From Pedobacter petrophilus (GTDB lineage: Bacteria > Bacteroidota > Bacteroidia > Sphingobacteriales > Sphingobacteriaceae), in contig NZ_WKKH01000001.1 in assembly GCF_009674725.1 (NCBI RefSeq), positions 124,001 through 188,000 of the forward strand: a stretch of DNA of 64,000 nt. Direction: 5' to 3'. The notes beneath the pieces are model-generated. The model was not told where the DNA came from. It worked only from the letters and a program-made list of their open reading frames with translations, and did no database searches. The translations under genes and the position numbers were made by a program. The stretch's first letter is position 1, and each line of letters begins with the position of its first letter. Of the stretch, positions 25,388-35,879 are shown piece by piece.

Positions 25388-27472
25388 ATGAATAGTTTTT
25401 TTGCCGGTACTCCTATTTTATATTTCCTTGGTTGCCTTGCATTAGGTTTTTTATATGCCTGGTTGTTATACAGGGGGAATAAAAATCTCGACAAAAAACT
25501 ACAATTTGGCTTAACAGTAATTAGAATAATCGTTGTTACAGCTATCGCATGGCTATTATTTGCTCCATTAATTAAAACGCTAAATTATACACTCGATAAA
25601 CCGGTTATCATCATCGGACAAGATAATTCTCTTTCCGTTGGACAAATCAAAGCAGCTGGTTTTAATCAAAAGCTATACGAAGAACACCTCAAAACGTTAC
25701 AGGATAAGTTATCGGAGAAGTTCGAGGTGAAAGTTTATAATTTTGCAGATTCAATAGCAAACGGCTTCAATTTTAAAAATCAGGGAAAATTAACTGACGC
25801 ATCAGGTTTTTTCCAAAAGGTCAAAGATGAATATACCAACAGAAATATTGGCGCCGTTATTCTGGCAACTGATGGGATCTTCAATCATGGGGGCAATCCG
25901 TTGTATAACATCAACCAGATTAATGCACCGGTTTATACCATTGCGTTAGGGGATAGCATTCCGAAGAGGGATGTATTGATTGGCAATGTAAACTATAATA
26001 ACATCGTTTACCTCGATGATGATTTTACTGTAGAAGTTCAGATTGAGGCTTTTCAAAGCGATAATGAGAATACCACTTTAACAGTGAGTCAGAACGGCGC
26101 TAAAGTTTCGCAACAAGCTATTGCTATTAATGGACCATCTTTTATTAAAACTATTCCGGTTAAGTTACACGCGGGTAAGACCGGGCTTCAAAAATATACG
26201 GTTCAGGTTGCTGCGCTCACAAATGAAATCACAACCAGAAATAATTTTCAAACATTCTATGTAGAGGTAATTGATGGCCGGCAGAAGGTATTACTTGCGG
26301 CTGTTTCGCCGCATCCGGATTTAAGCGTTTTAAAAGAAGCTATATCCAACAACAAACATTATGAAGTCAAGCTGGCGTTAGCTGACGATTTAAGTACTAC
26401 AGACCCTTCAAAATATGATCTTGTTGTTTTGTACCAGTTGCCGGATGCACAAAATATATCGAGTTCATTCTTACAAAAGGTTTCTGCATTGAAGAAACCG
26501 ATTTGGTATATCTTAGGTGCTCAAAGTGGAGTAAATGCCTTTAATAAAATCCAGAGTCAGGTTAACATAAGTTCATCTGATGGTTCCCTGCAAGAGGCTT
26601 ATCCCGACATAGCCAATGGTTTTACAAGTTTTAACTTAACAGAAGAGGATAAAAAAAACTTTTCTTCATTTGATCCTCTATTGGCTCCTTTTGGCAGATT
26701 AACTGTAAATGCCAGTGTATTACCTGTTTTTAATCAACGTATCGGAAAGGTGAGTACACAACAACCGCTATTGTTTTTTACCAATGAGAATGGTTTAAAA
26801 AATGGTTATTTAATGGGCGAAGGGCTATGGCGCTGGAAATTATCTGAAGCTAAGAATGAAATTGGTCAGTCTAGCCTGAATGATTTAATCTCAAAAACGG
26901 TTCAATATCTTTCTGTTAAAGATGATAAAAGAAAATTCAGGGTATTTACTTCTAAATCAGCATACGATGAGAATGAGTCCATTCAATTTAATGCAACCCT
27001 TTACAATGATAGTTATCAGGCTATAAATGAACCTGAAGTGAATTTGCAGATCAAAAATGAAGCTGGAAAAATATTCAATTATACTTTTTCAAAAACGGAT
27101 AATGCTTATCAGCTAGATGCAGGAAACATGGTTGCAGGCAATTATTCTTATGTCGCCAACACTACAGTGGGTGGAAAGAAATTCACTGCTTCTGGAAGTT
27201 TTTATGTGAATAGCTTGATTGCAGAATATCAACAAACCACGGCCAATCATCAATTGCTGAATACAATTGCGAAACAGAGCAACGGAAAACTTTTCATGCC
27301 TGTTGATTTGCTAAAAATTGCTGATGAGATTCTTAAAAATGATAATATTAAAACCATCAGTTACGAAGACCGTAAATACAACGAGCTGATTAACATGAAA
27401 TGGTTATTCGGATTGATTTTGGCTTTACTGAGTGTAGAGTGGTTTTTAAGGAAGAGAAATGGAGAGTTATAA
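25388..27472 (+). CDS. Large membrane protein with VWA-like domain
   Basis: The 694-residue protein has two N-terminal membrane helices (about 9-27 and 39-60) and one near the C terminus (about 670-686). Residues 73 to about 185 look like a von Willebrand A-type fold, with VIIIGQDNSLSVG near the start and GAVILATDGIFNHGGNP in the middle, though the MIDAS D-x-S-x-S is altered to D-N-S-L-S. The rest is Ig-like/beta-rich and resembles uncharacterised BatA-like membrane proteins of Bacteroidota. No partner (BatB, MoxR) is adjacent. The role is unknown; a scaffold or envelope-stress function would be a guess. Confidence 0.7.
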   Translation: MNSFFAGTPILYFLGCLALGFLYAWLLYRGNKNLDKKLQFGLTVIRIIVVTAIAWLLFAPLIKTLNYTLDKPVIIIGQDNSLSVGQIKAAGFNQKLYEEHLKTLQDKLSEKFEVKVYNFADSIANGFNFKNQGKLTDASGFFQKVKDEYTNRNIGAVILATDGIFNHGGNPLYNINQINAPVYTIALGDSIPKRDVLIGNVNYNNIVYLDDDFTVEVQIEAFQSDNENTTLTVSQNGAKVSQQAIAINGPSFIKTIPVKLHAGKTGLQKYTVQVAALTNEITTRNNFQTFYVEVIDGRQKVLLAAVSPHPDLSVLKEAISNNKHYEVKLALADDLSTTDPSKYDLVVLYQLPDAQNISSSFLQKVSALKKPIWYILGAQSGVNAFNKIQSQVNISSSDGSLQEAYPDIANGFTSFNLTEEDKKNFSSFDPLLAPFGRLTVNASVLPVFNQRIGKVSTQQPLLFFTNENGLKNGYLMGEGLWRWKLSEAKNEIGQSSLNDLISKTVQYLSVKDDKRKFRVFTSKSAYDENESIQFNATLYNDSYQAINEPEVNLQIKNEAGKIFNYTFSKTDNAYQLDAGNMVAGNYSYVANTTVGGKKFTASGSFYVNSLIAEYQQTTANHQLLNTIAKQSNGKLFMPVDLLKIADEILKNDNIKTISYEDRKYNELINMKWLFGLILALLSVEWFLRKRNGEL

Positions 27473-27514
27473 GCTGCGAGTTGAGTCTTTCTAGCTTGGA
27501 GAGTATTGGGTGTC

Positions 27515-27686
27515 GGTTTAACCACAGCGTACGCAGAGAAAAGGCGCAGAGTACACCAAGTAACTGCCTTAATTTGCTATCACTTCTTTTGCTTTGCGAA
27601 AAACTTAGCGGCCTTTGCGGTAAATTGAAAATTGCCAATTGAATACTGCTAACTAAACTTAGCAGTCTTTGCGGTTAACTGAAAAC
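27515..27686. repeat. CACAGCG/CTTTGCGG-type repeat downstream of the VWA gene
   Basis: TTTAACCACAGCGTACGCAG followed by AGGCGCAGAG (27517-27552) faces two direct copies of ACTTAGCrGnCTTTGCGGT (27603-27621 and 27657-27675). A related pair lies upstream of the same gene. Confidence 0.65.
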
Positions 27687-27709
27687 TCTAAACTAAACTC
27701 CGAACTTAA

Positions 27710-28324
27710 TTAGTGCCATTCATCTCTATAAACAAATTTTGGCATATGCCATTCGTATTTTATAGAAAGCAATCTCAAGGTTAAACCAACAATAGCAGCA
27801 AAAAGAGTCGCCAGCATTTCTGAGCCCTGAAAATGTTCAATTCCAATGTAAACCATACCCGTTACAATAGAAGCACTGGCATAAATCTCCTTACGAAACA
27901 GGAATGGAACTTCATTGCAAAGCACATCACGCAGTACACCGCCAGCACAACCTGTAATCATTCCGCTAAACAAAACAATCAAAGGAGAAAGGTGCATTTG
28001 TTGTGCAACCTGGCAACCAATAATGGTGAAAACGACTAAACCTAAAGCATCCAGATAGAGAAAGAGTCGCTTAAGTTTGGTCATGATGGAAGCGATAAAT
28101 GCAGCTAGTAGCGCAGCAACAGCGGTAATCACTAAATATTCAGGATGTTCAACCCAGCTCATTGGATAATGACCAAATAATAAATTCCGAACGGTTCCAC
28201 CACCAAGGGCTGTAACCCATGCAATGATACATACGCCAACCCAATCCATATCTCTGCGGCCGGCAGACAGGGCAGCAGTCATGGCTTCTGCAGTAATAGC
28301 GATGATGTATAAAATATGAAGCAT
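27710..28324 (-). CDS. TRIC/UPF0126 family cation-channel-like membrane protein
   Basis: The 204-residue protein has seven likely membrane helices and the family's internal duplication. Its two hallmark motifs are ALGGGTVRNLL near residue 40 and GCAGGVLRDVL near residue 125. Bacterial homologues of trimeric intracellular cation channels form homotrimeric potassium/sodium-permeable pores; some are annotated YicG/YadS and have been linked to glycine transport. The gene is downstream of the DivIC-like gene on the same strand but 88 nt away. Family call firm, substrate uncertain. Confidence 0.88.
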   Translation of the reverse strand: MLHILYIIAITAEAMTAALSAGRRDMDWVGVCIIAWVTALGGGTVRNLLFGHYPMSWVEHPEYLVITAVAALLAAFIASIMTKLKRLFLYLDALGLVVFTIIGCQVAQQMHLSPLIVLFSGMITGCAGGVLRDVLCNEVPFLFRKEIYASASIVTGMVYIGIEHFQGSEMLATLFAAIVGLTLRLLSIKYEWHMPKFVYRDEWH

Positions 28325-28412
28325 GGATGAACTTAGATAAATTTCTGAGCTTTATACCAAGAAAAATGTTTAGTTATTTTCGAACTCCATTTTGTCAGTT
28401 CCGCATTGAAAA

Positions 28413-28712
28413 CTAATCTTTTTTCTCTTCGTGGATAATTACAAAAACATCTTCATTGTCTTTTTTCATGAAGTATTTTTCTCGTGCAAACTTCTCGGCA
28501 GTACTCAGATTGGTATTTAATTCGTTCAAATCCTTTTTAACCTGGGCAGTCTCTTTTTCAAAATACTCCTTTTCTTCCTGTAATTTATTCGCCTGACTGC
28601 GGTATTCGTATTGCGACATCATATCATTTTTATCGAAAAACAGCATCCACATGGCAAATGCAACAGTTGCCAGGAAATATTTATTGCGGAAAAGGTCTAT
28701 TAAACGTTTCAT
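28413..28712 (-). CDS. Septum formation initiator family protein (DivIC/FtsB-like)
   Basis: The 99-residue protein has a short basic N-terminal tail, one membrane helix (about 11-26) and a long coiled coil (about 35-80), the topology of FtsB/DivIC. It ends with AREKYFMKKDNEDVFVI, the family's characteristic segment after the coil. FtsB/DivIC joins the FtsQ-FtsL division complex. It follows eno on the same strand, an arrangement also known for eno-ftsB in proteobacteria. The 216-nt gap contains three palindromes. Confidence 0.87.
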   Translation of the reverse strand: MKRLIDLFRNKYFLATVAFAMWMLFFDKNDMMSQYEYRSQANKLQEEKEYFEKETAQVKKDLNELNTNLSTAEKFAREKYFMKKDNEDVFVIIHEEKKD

Positions 28713-28787
28713 AGTTTGAGATATGAGTATGGAGATTTGATTTGAAGCAAAATCATCTCCTTGCTTACAAATATAGTATTAAAATAA

Positions 28788-28819
28788 AAACATCCGAAGA
28801 TTTAAATCTCCGGATGTTT
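28788..28819. repeat. 32-bp palindrome downstream of eno
   Basis: Arms 28788-28803 (AAACATCCGAAGATTT) and 28804-28819 pair with one G-T-type mismatch around a TTTAAA centre. Confidence 0.85.
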
Positions 28820-28838
28820 TTGCAATGGGTGAATATTT

Positions 28839-28898
28839 GCATTGGGTTTAAACCCAATGCAAGGGATTGTTTGTTAGCATTGGGTTTAAACCCAATGC
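28839..28898. repeat. Two identical perfect 22-bp palindromes
   Basis: Copies at 28839-28860 and 28877-28898 read GCATTGGGTTT followed by its exact complement AAACCCAATGC. They are 16 nt apart and lie between eno and the DivIC-like gene. Confidence 0.95.
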
Positions 28899-28928
28899 CA
28901 GGGATTTTTTTAAACCCATCACAATAAA

Positions 28929-30290
<1,362 letters not shown>

Positions 30291-30291
30291 T

Positions 30292-30299
30292 CAAAGTTA
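30292..30299 (-). promoter_or_regulatory. Candidate -7 box for eno
   Basis: Minus-strand TAACTTTG (complement of 30299-30292) fits TAnnTTTG. No clear TTTG partner is at the -33 position. Confidence 0.45.
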
Positions 30300-30637
30300 G
30301 TATATTTTTTAAATAAATAAAGTGTTTTCAGGGTTAATGTTACGATCATCATTGCGATGAATTTCTCATGTTAAATTCGTATTAATATCTGGTTTTCGAA
30401 AAGCAAATTCGGTGGTTCTTCGGATAAATCAGTCCCGCTTTACATTCCAACAAAAGCAGAAAAAGCTTTTGGTTTCCATTTCAATCGGGTTTAATTTACG
30501 CCGGTCCGGAATCCTTAGGAATAGCGATTGCGACATGGCTTCTTCTAAAATTATATCCCGTGAGTTGAAACTGATGGCAATGAAAGAACGAACACTTGCA
30601 TTTTATTGCGTTTGACTTTAATCAAACGCACTTATAA
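30300..30637. other. Gene-free stretch between eno and the esterase
   Basis: No gene is supported; the ORF at 30412-30615 lacks any family signal. C/T-rich text near 30430-30490 (CATTCCAACAAAAGC, TTTCCATTTCAATC) resembles 16255-16295. A perfect 9-bp inverted repeat, TGCGTTTGA (30607-30615) with TCAAACGCA (30622-30630), lies 7 nt below the esterase stop and may end its transcript, though no T run follows. Confidence 0.5.
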
Positions 30638-31444
30638 TTATCCAGCTATAAACTTATAAAAGGGTTCAAATTCTCGATGCCAGAACCATTCTGTATGTTT
30701 CCCGTCTTCTCTTTCGAAGAAAACAATACGCTCATTTTTACCATCGGGATTTAACAGCGAATAAACTTTTTTAATGTTATTAATCATTTCATTGCCTTCT
30801 TTATCTCCGGCAACGAAAAATAATTTATGGTTTTGCAATCCCGATAGTCGTTCAGCAATATGATCGTATATCTGTGGTGCCAACCATAAGGCCGGACTAA
30901 ATACGCCTGCTGATCCGAAGGTATCTGCGTATGCTGCTATGGCAAAAAGCGTAATTAAACCACCCATTGAACTGCCAGCAATAGCAGTATTGTTAACATC
31001 GGGTAAGGTACGGTAGTGCTGGTCAATAAATGGTTTTAGCGTTTCCGCAAGGAATTTTGCATAAGCTTTTCCTTCCCCTTTTCCATTTTCACTATCATAA
31101 GGATTATATTCTTTTAATCGCTCATCTTCGCCGTGATCAATCCCAACAATAATCATTTCTTGCGAACCCTCACGGATTAGATTATCTACGGTTGTATCAA
31201 CAGCCCACTCATTATTTCTGGCAGGTTTCGCATGAAATAAATTTTGGCCATCCTGCATATATAAAACAGGATATTTCTTTTCTGAATCTTTATAGCTTTT
31301 CGGAAGATAAATCCAAACCTGCCGATGTTTATCTAACTGTGGCAGGTAAAACTCCTTGTCGACTATATGAACATGGTCGCCGAACTGGTAGTCTGGCTTT
31401 GGTTCTTTAAGGGTATCGTTCCAGTTTTCAATTCTTATATCCAT
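30638..31444 (-). CDS. Esterase-D-type alpha/beta hydrolase
   Basis: The 268-residue protein belongs to the putative esterase (Fes/EstD) group. It has LYMQDGQNLF near residue 61, the nucleophile elbow AGSSMGG with Ser159, an acidic residue in FVAGDKEGNE and a C-terminal His in DGKHTEWFW. It has no signal peptide, so it acts in the cytoplasm. Relatives hydrolyse siderophore esters, S-formylglutathione or acylated sugars; the substrate is not decided. It is a single leftward gene. Confidence 0.83.
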   Translation of the reverse strand: MDIRIENWNDTLKEPKPDYQFGDHVHIVDKEFYLPQLDKHRQVWIYLPKSYKDSEKKYPVLYMQDGQNLFHAKPARNNEWAVDTTVDNLIREGSQEMIIVGIDHGEDERLKEYNPYDSENGKGEGKAYAKFLAETLKPFIDQHYRTLPDVNNTAIAGSSMGGLITLFAIAAYADTFGSAGVFSPALWLAPQIYDHIAERLSGLQNHKLFFVAGDKEGNEMINNIKKVYSLLNPDGKNERIVFFEREDGKHTEWFWHREFEPFYKFIAG

Positions 31445-31578
31445 GCTAAATTAACATTACAAATGAATGTCCGGTTTTAAGGAAAAGACATTCATTTATA
31501 ATTCAAACCGTTCCGGATTTTTGAAATTAAGATGGGAAAAGGATTTTGAAAATGTTTTTTTAAATCCTGATAAACTCA

Positions 31579-31606
31579 TCAAAAAAAATGCAGATATAAA
31601 TCTGCA
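31579..31606 (-). terminator. Intrinsic terminator after the 31634-31993 gene
   Basis: A 7-bp perfect stem (TGCAGAT 31589-31595 with ATCTGCA 31600-31606, 4-nt loop) is followed on the minus strand by eight Ts (complement of 31581-31588). Confidence 0.85.
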
Positions 31607-31633
31607 AATTAATCATCACCTGATCCCCTGATT

Positions 31634-31993
31634 TTAAATATTGGAGAAGAGAAAATTCAATCTGGTGAGTTCTGTTTTGATCTGTTTCATACCAATTAAA
31701 CCGCCAGACATGCCGCTTGATTGCTGAAAGACGTTTACTGTAAGCTCATTTTCTGCAGATTGAACCATAGTTACACTGAATTTATAATACTTTACAAAAG
31801 CACCAAATAAAATTCTCATAACTCTGTTTCCATGTTCTAAAAGTAAATTTCCGAATTGTTGATCGGTAACTTTATAACCTTGTTGTTCAAATAACTGCTT
31901 GATTTGTTCAGTCATTTCAGCAATAGAAACATCCTGATACAAATTAGAGATCAAACCATCAACCGTTTGGAGGTTTTTAACAAAATGTGGCAT
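31634..31993 (-). CDS. Hypothetical cytoplasmic protein
   Basis: A 119-residue protein with no signal peptide. It looks alpha-helical in the first half (EMTEQIKQLFEQQGYKV) and beta-rich in the second (YYKFSVTMVQSAENELTVNVFQQ), then a Gly-rich SGMSGGLIGM. It follows dacB by 23 nt on the same strand, so it is probably co-transcribed with it, and it ends at a strong terminator. I do not recognise the family. Confidence 0.65.
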   Translation of the reverse strand: MPHFVKNLQTVDGLISNLYQDVSIAEMTEQIKQLFEQQGYKVTDQQFGNLLLEHGNRVMRILFGAFVKYYKFSVTMVQSAENELTVNVFQQSSGMSGGLIGMKQIKTELTRLNFLFSNI

Positions 31994-32016
31994 AGCGTTT
32001 AATTTTTAGATTGTGT

Positions 32017-33423
32017 TTATTTTAGTTCATCGAGTACCCTGAATAATTTTTTATTAATTCCACCTCCGCTGTAGTTGTTAATATTAATCACAATTACGTA
32101 TTTATTTCCTGCAGTATCAGCGTGGTATCCGGCAAATGCTGAAACATCATTTATAGTGCCACTTTTTATTTTCATTCCATTGTAGTCTGGCAAGGCCTTA
32201 GAGAAATCTTCGAACCAGTTCTCTTTTTGGATCTGAAACAGAATGTCTGCCATTGCCGAAGTGGTAATTCTATTTCCGGGCGAAAGCCCGCTACCGTCAA
32301 TAATATTTAATGCTGATTTATCAATGCCTTTACCCGCCCACAAATTAATTTCGGTTTCCGCACCCTGAGCGGTGGTGGCTGGTTTGCCAGACTTTAAAGC
32401 CATCGTTTTTAATAAAGTTTCGCCATATAGATTCACGCTTTTTTTAAGAAACCAATAGGTTATCTCGCTTAAAGTTGGCGAAGTGATTGTACTGATTTTT
32501 TGCGAAATGGCTGGAATTAAGGAATTATTTAACTCCATTAACCTTGCGGTTGTAACTTGCTGACTGGTCTCTATTCCTAATCTTTTGAGTGTATCCTGTA
32601 AACGGTAGGCGCAGTCGAAAGCTGGATCTGGCAAAGCCACAGAAATACTTGATTTACCTATGCCCATACCCCAGCTGCCCCGCAAATAAGCAAGATTTGA
32701 AAAGGGTGGGAGGAAGGCATAAGTTCTGTCGCCGGTGCCTGATGCACCAGTTTTTAGTTCATTTTTAATTTGAATATAGGGGGTAAACGGCACAGTTTTT
32801 ACCACTGCTACATCTGCTGATGTACTGGATCCAGGACGTAAATGGATATCGAACTGATTCTCTCTCCAGGCTAATCCAGAAGTTCCGGCACCATAGTAAT
32901 TACCGATATCTTGCCACACCCAACCCTCTGGTGTAGTTTGCGTGCCAAAAATACGATCGTCACCGATAATCGAGCCTTCAATTTTTTTAATTCCCGCTGT
33001 TTTTATTGCCGCTACCCATTGTGATAAAATTACATTTTCTTTATTCTGATAACGCCACGATCCTAGAGTTGGATCGCCACTGCCAGTAATAATGATGTTT
33101 CCTTTCAGCGTTCCGTCAGCCGTAATATTTCCCGAATATCCCAGTGTAGTCTGAAACTGAAAATCTTTACCTAAAATGCTAAATGCCGATGCCGCCGTAA
33201 TGGTTTTTAGCGTAGAGGCTGTTGACAATCCAATCTGATCATTTTTTGCGAAGAGTACTTTGCCAGTATTCGCATCGAGGACACAAAGTGAGATAATGGC
33301 ATGTTTCGCCTGTTCATCCGCCAGGAGAATATTAAACGCTTTCTCGAGATTTTGTATTTTATTTTGACCAAAACTATTGATGCAACACAGGAGAAAGGAA
33401 AAGATTAGTAAATGCTTTTTCAT
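32017..33423 (-). CDS. dacB: D-alanyl-D-alanine carboxypeptidase/endopeptidase (PBP4, family S13)
   Basis: DacB/PBP4 trims or hydrolyses peptide crosslinks in peptidoglycan. The 468-residue precursor has a signal peptide (cleavage near S-F-G-Q, residue 20). The penicillin-binding motifs are present: SxxK as Ser70-T-L-Lys73, SxN as S-V-N in KKSVNLYGE, and KTG represented by KSGT in the C-terminal part. The insertion between SxxK and SxN is typical of this class. It leads a short unit with the hypothetical gene 23 nt downstream. Confidence 0.93.
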   Translation of the reverse strand: MKKHLLIFSFLLCCINSFGQNKIQNLEKAFNILLADEQAKHAIISLCVLDANTGKVLFAKNDQIGLSTASTLKTITAASAFSILGKDFQFQTTLGYSGNITADGTLKGNIIITGSGDPTLGSWRYQNKENVILSQWVAAIKTAGIKKIEGSIIGDDRIFGTQTTPEGWVWQDIGNYYGAGTSGLAWRENQFDIHLRPGSSTSADVAVVKTVPFTPYIQIKNELKTGASGTGDRTYAFLPPFSNLAYLRGSWGMGIGKSSISVALPDPAFDCAYRLQDTLKRLGIETSQQVTTARLMELNNSLIPAISQKISTITSPTLSEITYWFLKKSVNLYGETLLKTMALKSGKPATTAQGAETEINLWAGKGIDKSALNIIDGSGLSPGNRITTSAMADILFQIQKENWFEDFSKALPDYNGMKIKSGTINDVSAFAGYHADTAGNKYVIVININNYSGGGINKKLFRVLDELK

Positions 33424-33776
33424 ATAAAGGTTAGTCGGTCTTAATTAAAAAATCGATATAATTTTTTTATTGATCACGTTTGTTTGTACAGATTGATAAA
33501 CGTTGTTGGAAATTTAACTTTCTGGTTTTCGTTCCACTTACTTTCATATGTTAATATATAATTTGGTGATTAGGAGCTTTTGGCGGATGAGATAGCTGTT
33601 AAAGATTTAGCACATTTAAACTGCTGTTCTTGCATAATTTAGTATCGTGATTACATTCCGGTCAAAAACATATAAGAGATAGTCGCTAAAAAAGAATATA
33701 ATCAACCCGAAAACCATTTAAGATGAATAGCGTGAGTAGATTAAGGCAAGAGAAAAATTTGTTACGGAGTGCGCAT
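33424..33776. other. Gene-free stretch between asd and dacB
   Basis: AT-rich spacer between two leftward genes. No gene, repeat or clear promoter was seen, apart from the asd terminator at its left end. Confidence 0.5.
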
Positions 33777-33805
33777 AAAAAAGCCCGTGTTTTTTGCACG
33801 GGCTT
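33777..33805 (-). terminator. Intrinsic terminator just after asd? (located upstream side of its stop region)
   Basis: A 9-bp perfect stem, AAGCCCGTG (33781-33789) with CACGGGCTT (33797-33805), loop of 7, lies 10 nt beyond the asd stop codon. On the minus strand it is followed by Ts (complement of 33777-33780). It fits termination of asd. Confidence 0.85.
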
Positions 33806-33814
33806 AAATTATTT

Positions 33815-34807
33815 TTAAACTAATTCTTTTCGAATAAGGTATTCTGCAATCTGAACAGCATTTGTAGCGGCACCTTTGCGTAAGTTATCAGCAACAATCC
33901 AAAGGTTTAAAGCTTTAGGTGCTGATTCATCTCTACGAATACGACCAACAAAAACCTCGTCTTTTTCGTGTGCATCTTTAGGCATTGGGTACTTTAAGTT
34001 TGCTACATCATCTACAACTATAATGCCTGGCGATTTTTCTAAAATACTGCGAACTTCAGCTAAATCAAAATCGTTTTCAAACTCAATATTTACCGATTCT
34101 GAATGGCCACCCATTACCGGAATACGAACAGTAGTCGCCGTAACTTTGATGGTATCATCGCTCATAATTTTATTGGTTTCCTTAACCATTTTCATCTCTT
34201 CTTTCGTGTATCCATTGTCCATGAACACATCAATATGAGGAAGAACATTTAAATCAATTTCGTAAGGATAAGCTTTTGGTCCATCAAAGATACCTTTACG
34301 CTCATTCATCAATTGTTCTACAGCTTTAACACCTGTACCAGTAACTGATTGGTAAGTAGAAACAACAACCCGTTTAATTTTATATTTATCATGCAATGGT
34401 TTCAATACCACTACCATTTGAATGGTAGAGCAATTGGGGTTAGCAATGATTTTGTTATCGATAGAAAGCTCATGGGCATTAACTTCAGGTACGATCAATT
34501 TAATCGCAGGGTCCATTCTCCAGGCTGATGAGTTATCAATTACTGTAGTTCCGGCTTCTTTAAAACGTGGCGCATGCTCTAATGAAGTATTTCCACCAGC
34601 AGAAAACAGCGCAATATCTGGTCTCATGCCAATTGCAGTGTCCATGCTAACGATTGGAAACTTCTTACCCTTAAAAGTAATTTCCTTACCAACACTCTTT
34701 TCTGATGCTACGGGAATTAACTCTGTTAAAGGGAAATTTCTTTCCTCCAATACTTTTAACATTACGGTTCCAACCAATCCGGTTGCACCTACAACTGCTA
34801 CTTTCAT
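33815..34807 (-). CDS. asd: Aspartate-semialdehyde dehydrogenase
   Basis: Asd reduces aspartyl phosphate to the semialdehyde, the branch point to lysine/diaminopimelate, threonine and methionine. The 330-residue protein has the NADP-binding GATGLVGTVML at the N terminus, the nucleophile Cys126 in ANPNCSTIQ, and the catalytic His region in PVMGGHSESV. It is divergent from the lamin-tail gene, with a 49-nt gap, and ends at a strong terminator. Confidence 0.96.
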   Translation of the reverse strand: MKVAVVGATGLVGTVMLKVLEERNFPLTELIPVASEKSVGKEITFKGKKFPIVSMDTAIGMRPDIALFSAGGNTSLEHAPRFKEAGTTVIDNSSAWRMDPAIKLIVPEVNAHELSIDNKIIANPNCSTIQMVVVLKPLHDKYKIKRVVVSTYQSVTGTGVKAVEQLMNERKGIFDGPKAYPYEIDLNVLPHIDVFMDNGYTKEEMKMVKETNKIMSDDTIKVTATTVRIPVMGGHSESVNIEFENDFDLAEVRSILEKSPGIIVVDDVANLKYPMPKDAHEKDEVFVGRIRRDESAPKALNLWIVADNLRKGAATNAVQIAEYLIRKELV

Positions 34808-34856
34808 TTTAGATTTTAATTATTATATTTATAAAACATTTGATATAAGTCCAAAT

Positions 34857-35876
34857 ATGCTAAAAATTAAGCTTATATCCCTATTGCTACCCATAAAATT
34901 TGCAGTGTTTATTTTTAATCCTTATCTAATAAAAGATAAGTTGATTAAAAATCAAACTGTATCCATCCCAACAAAAGATATCACTGCTGAATCTCATAGA
35001 AATAAGGGAAAGCCTTGTGATGCAAATTCAATTATTAGCCAGGGCGATCTGTTGATATCCGAGGTATTATTTAATCCCCGAACAGGAGGAGTAGATTTTG
35101 TAGAGATTTACAACAATTCTAATCACGAGGTTGATTTAAAGGAGTTGCAACTGGCCAATGTAAATGCTGCCGGGACTATTGCTAATGTTAAAAACGTTTC
35201 AACAAAACAGCTGATGATTGCTCCGGGCTCATACTGGGTAATTACCACGAACCACAACAATGTTAAACAATATTATCAGACTACATTTCCAACCCATTTT
35301 GTCCAGATCAGTAGCTTGCCTGCATTTAATAATGATAAAGGCACCGTAATTCTGCGAAGTAATGGTCAGGTATTGGATCGGCTCAATTACGATGCGAAAA
35401 TTCATCATCCTTTAATTCGGGATGAAGATGGAATTTCAATTGAAAGGGTTTCCTTCACGGTAGCTACAAATGAACCGGGCAATTTCAAATCTGCTGCTGC
35501 TTTAGCTGGATTTGCTACTCCAACCTATCAAAATTCTCAACGGGAGATCAGTGGTGAAGACGATGTTATTTTACTGTCTAAAACTTTTTCGCCAGATGGA
35601 GATAATTTTGAAGACCTCCTTAGTTTGAATTATCAGGTTGCTCAAAATTCTAGTTTGGCAACTGTGAATATTTATTCGGATAAAGGAAAATTAGTGCGAA
35701 AGCTGGTTAAAAATCAAACGATCGGAGCAAAGGGCGTTTTAACCTGGGATGGCTTAGATGATAATGGAAGCATTTCTGCTATAGGTATCTATGTTATTCT
35801 GTTTGATATTTTCGATTTGCAGGGAAATACAAAGCGTTTTAAAAACACTTGTGCTTTGGCTGGGAAGTTAAACTGA
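34857..35876 (+). CDS. Lamin-tail-domain surface protein with FlgD-like C-terminal domain
   Basis: I start at the ATG at 34857; the frame stays open back to 34422, but that part is antisense to asd. The 339-residue protein has an N-terminal hydrophobic segment (MLKIKLISLLLPIKFAVF), then a lamin tail domain (about 60-185: LLISEVLFNPRTGGVDFVEI). It ends with an FlgD-like Ig domain (SKTFSPDGDNFEDLL, TWDGLDDNG, GIYVILFDIF). Bacteroidota relatives are usually much longer and exported; the basic segment after the hydrophobic one makes this look like a signal anchor rather than a cleaved signal. Function is unknown, probably cell-surface. Confidence 0.78.
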   Translation: MLKIKLISLLLPIKFAVFIFNPYLIKDKLIKNQTVSIPTKDITAESHRNKGKPCDANSIISQGDLLISEVLFNPRTGGVDFVEIYNNSNHEVDLKELQLANVNAAGTIANVKNVSTKQLMIAPGSYWVITTNHNNVKQYYQTTFPTHFVQISSLPAFNNDKGTVILRSNGQVLDRLNYDAKIHHPLIRDEDGISIERVSFTVATNEPGNFKSAAALAGFATPTYQNSQREISGEDDVILLSKTFSPDGDNFEDLLSLNYQVAQNSSLATVNIYSDKGKLVRKLVKNQTIGAKGVLTWDGLDDNGSISAIGIYVILFDIFDLQGNTKRFKNTCALAGKLN

Positions 35877-35879
35877 TGA

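Noticed and set aside
30412..30615. 67-codon frame between eno and esterase
   Set aside because: No recognisable domain; it runs through repeat-like C/T-rich DNA.
34422..34856. N-terminal extension of the lamin-tail gene
   Set aside because: This part is antisense to asd and lacks protein features; the ATG at 34857 opens a hydrophobic export segment.
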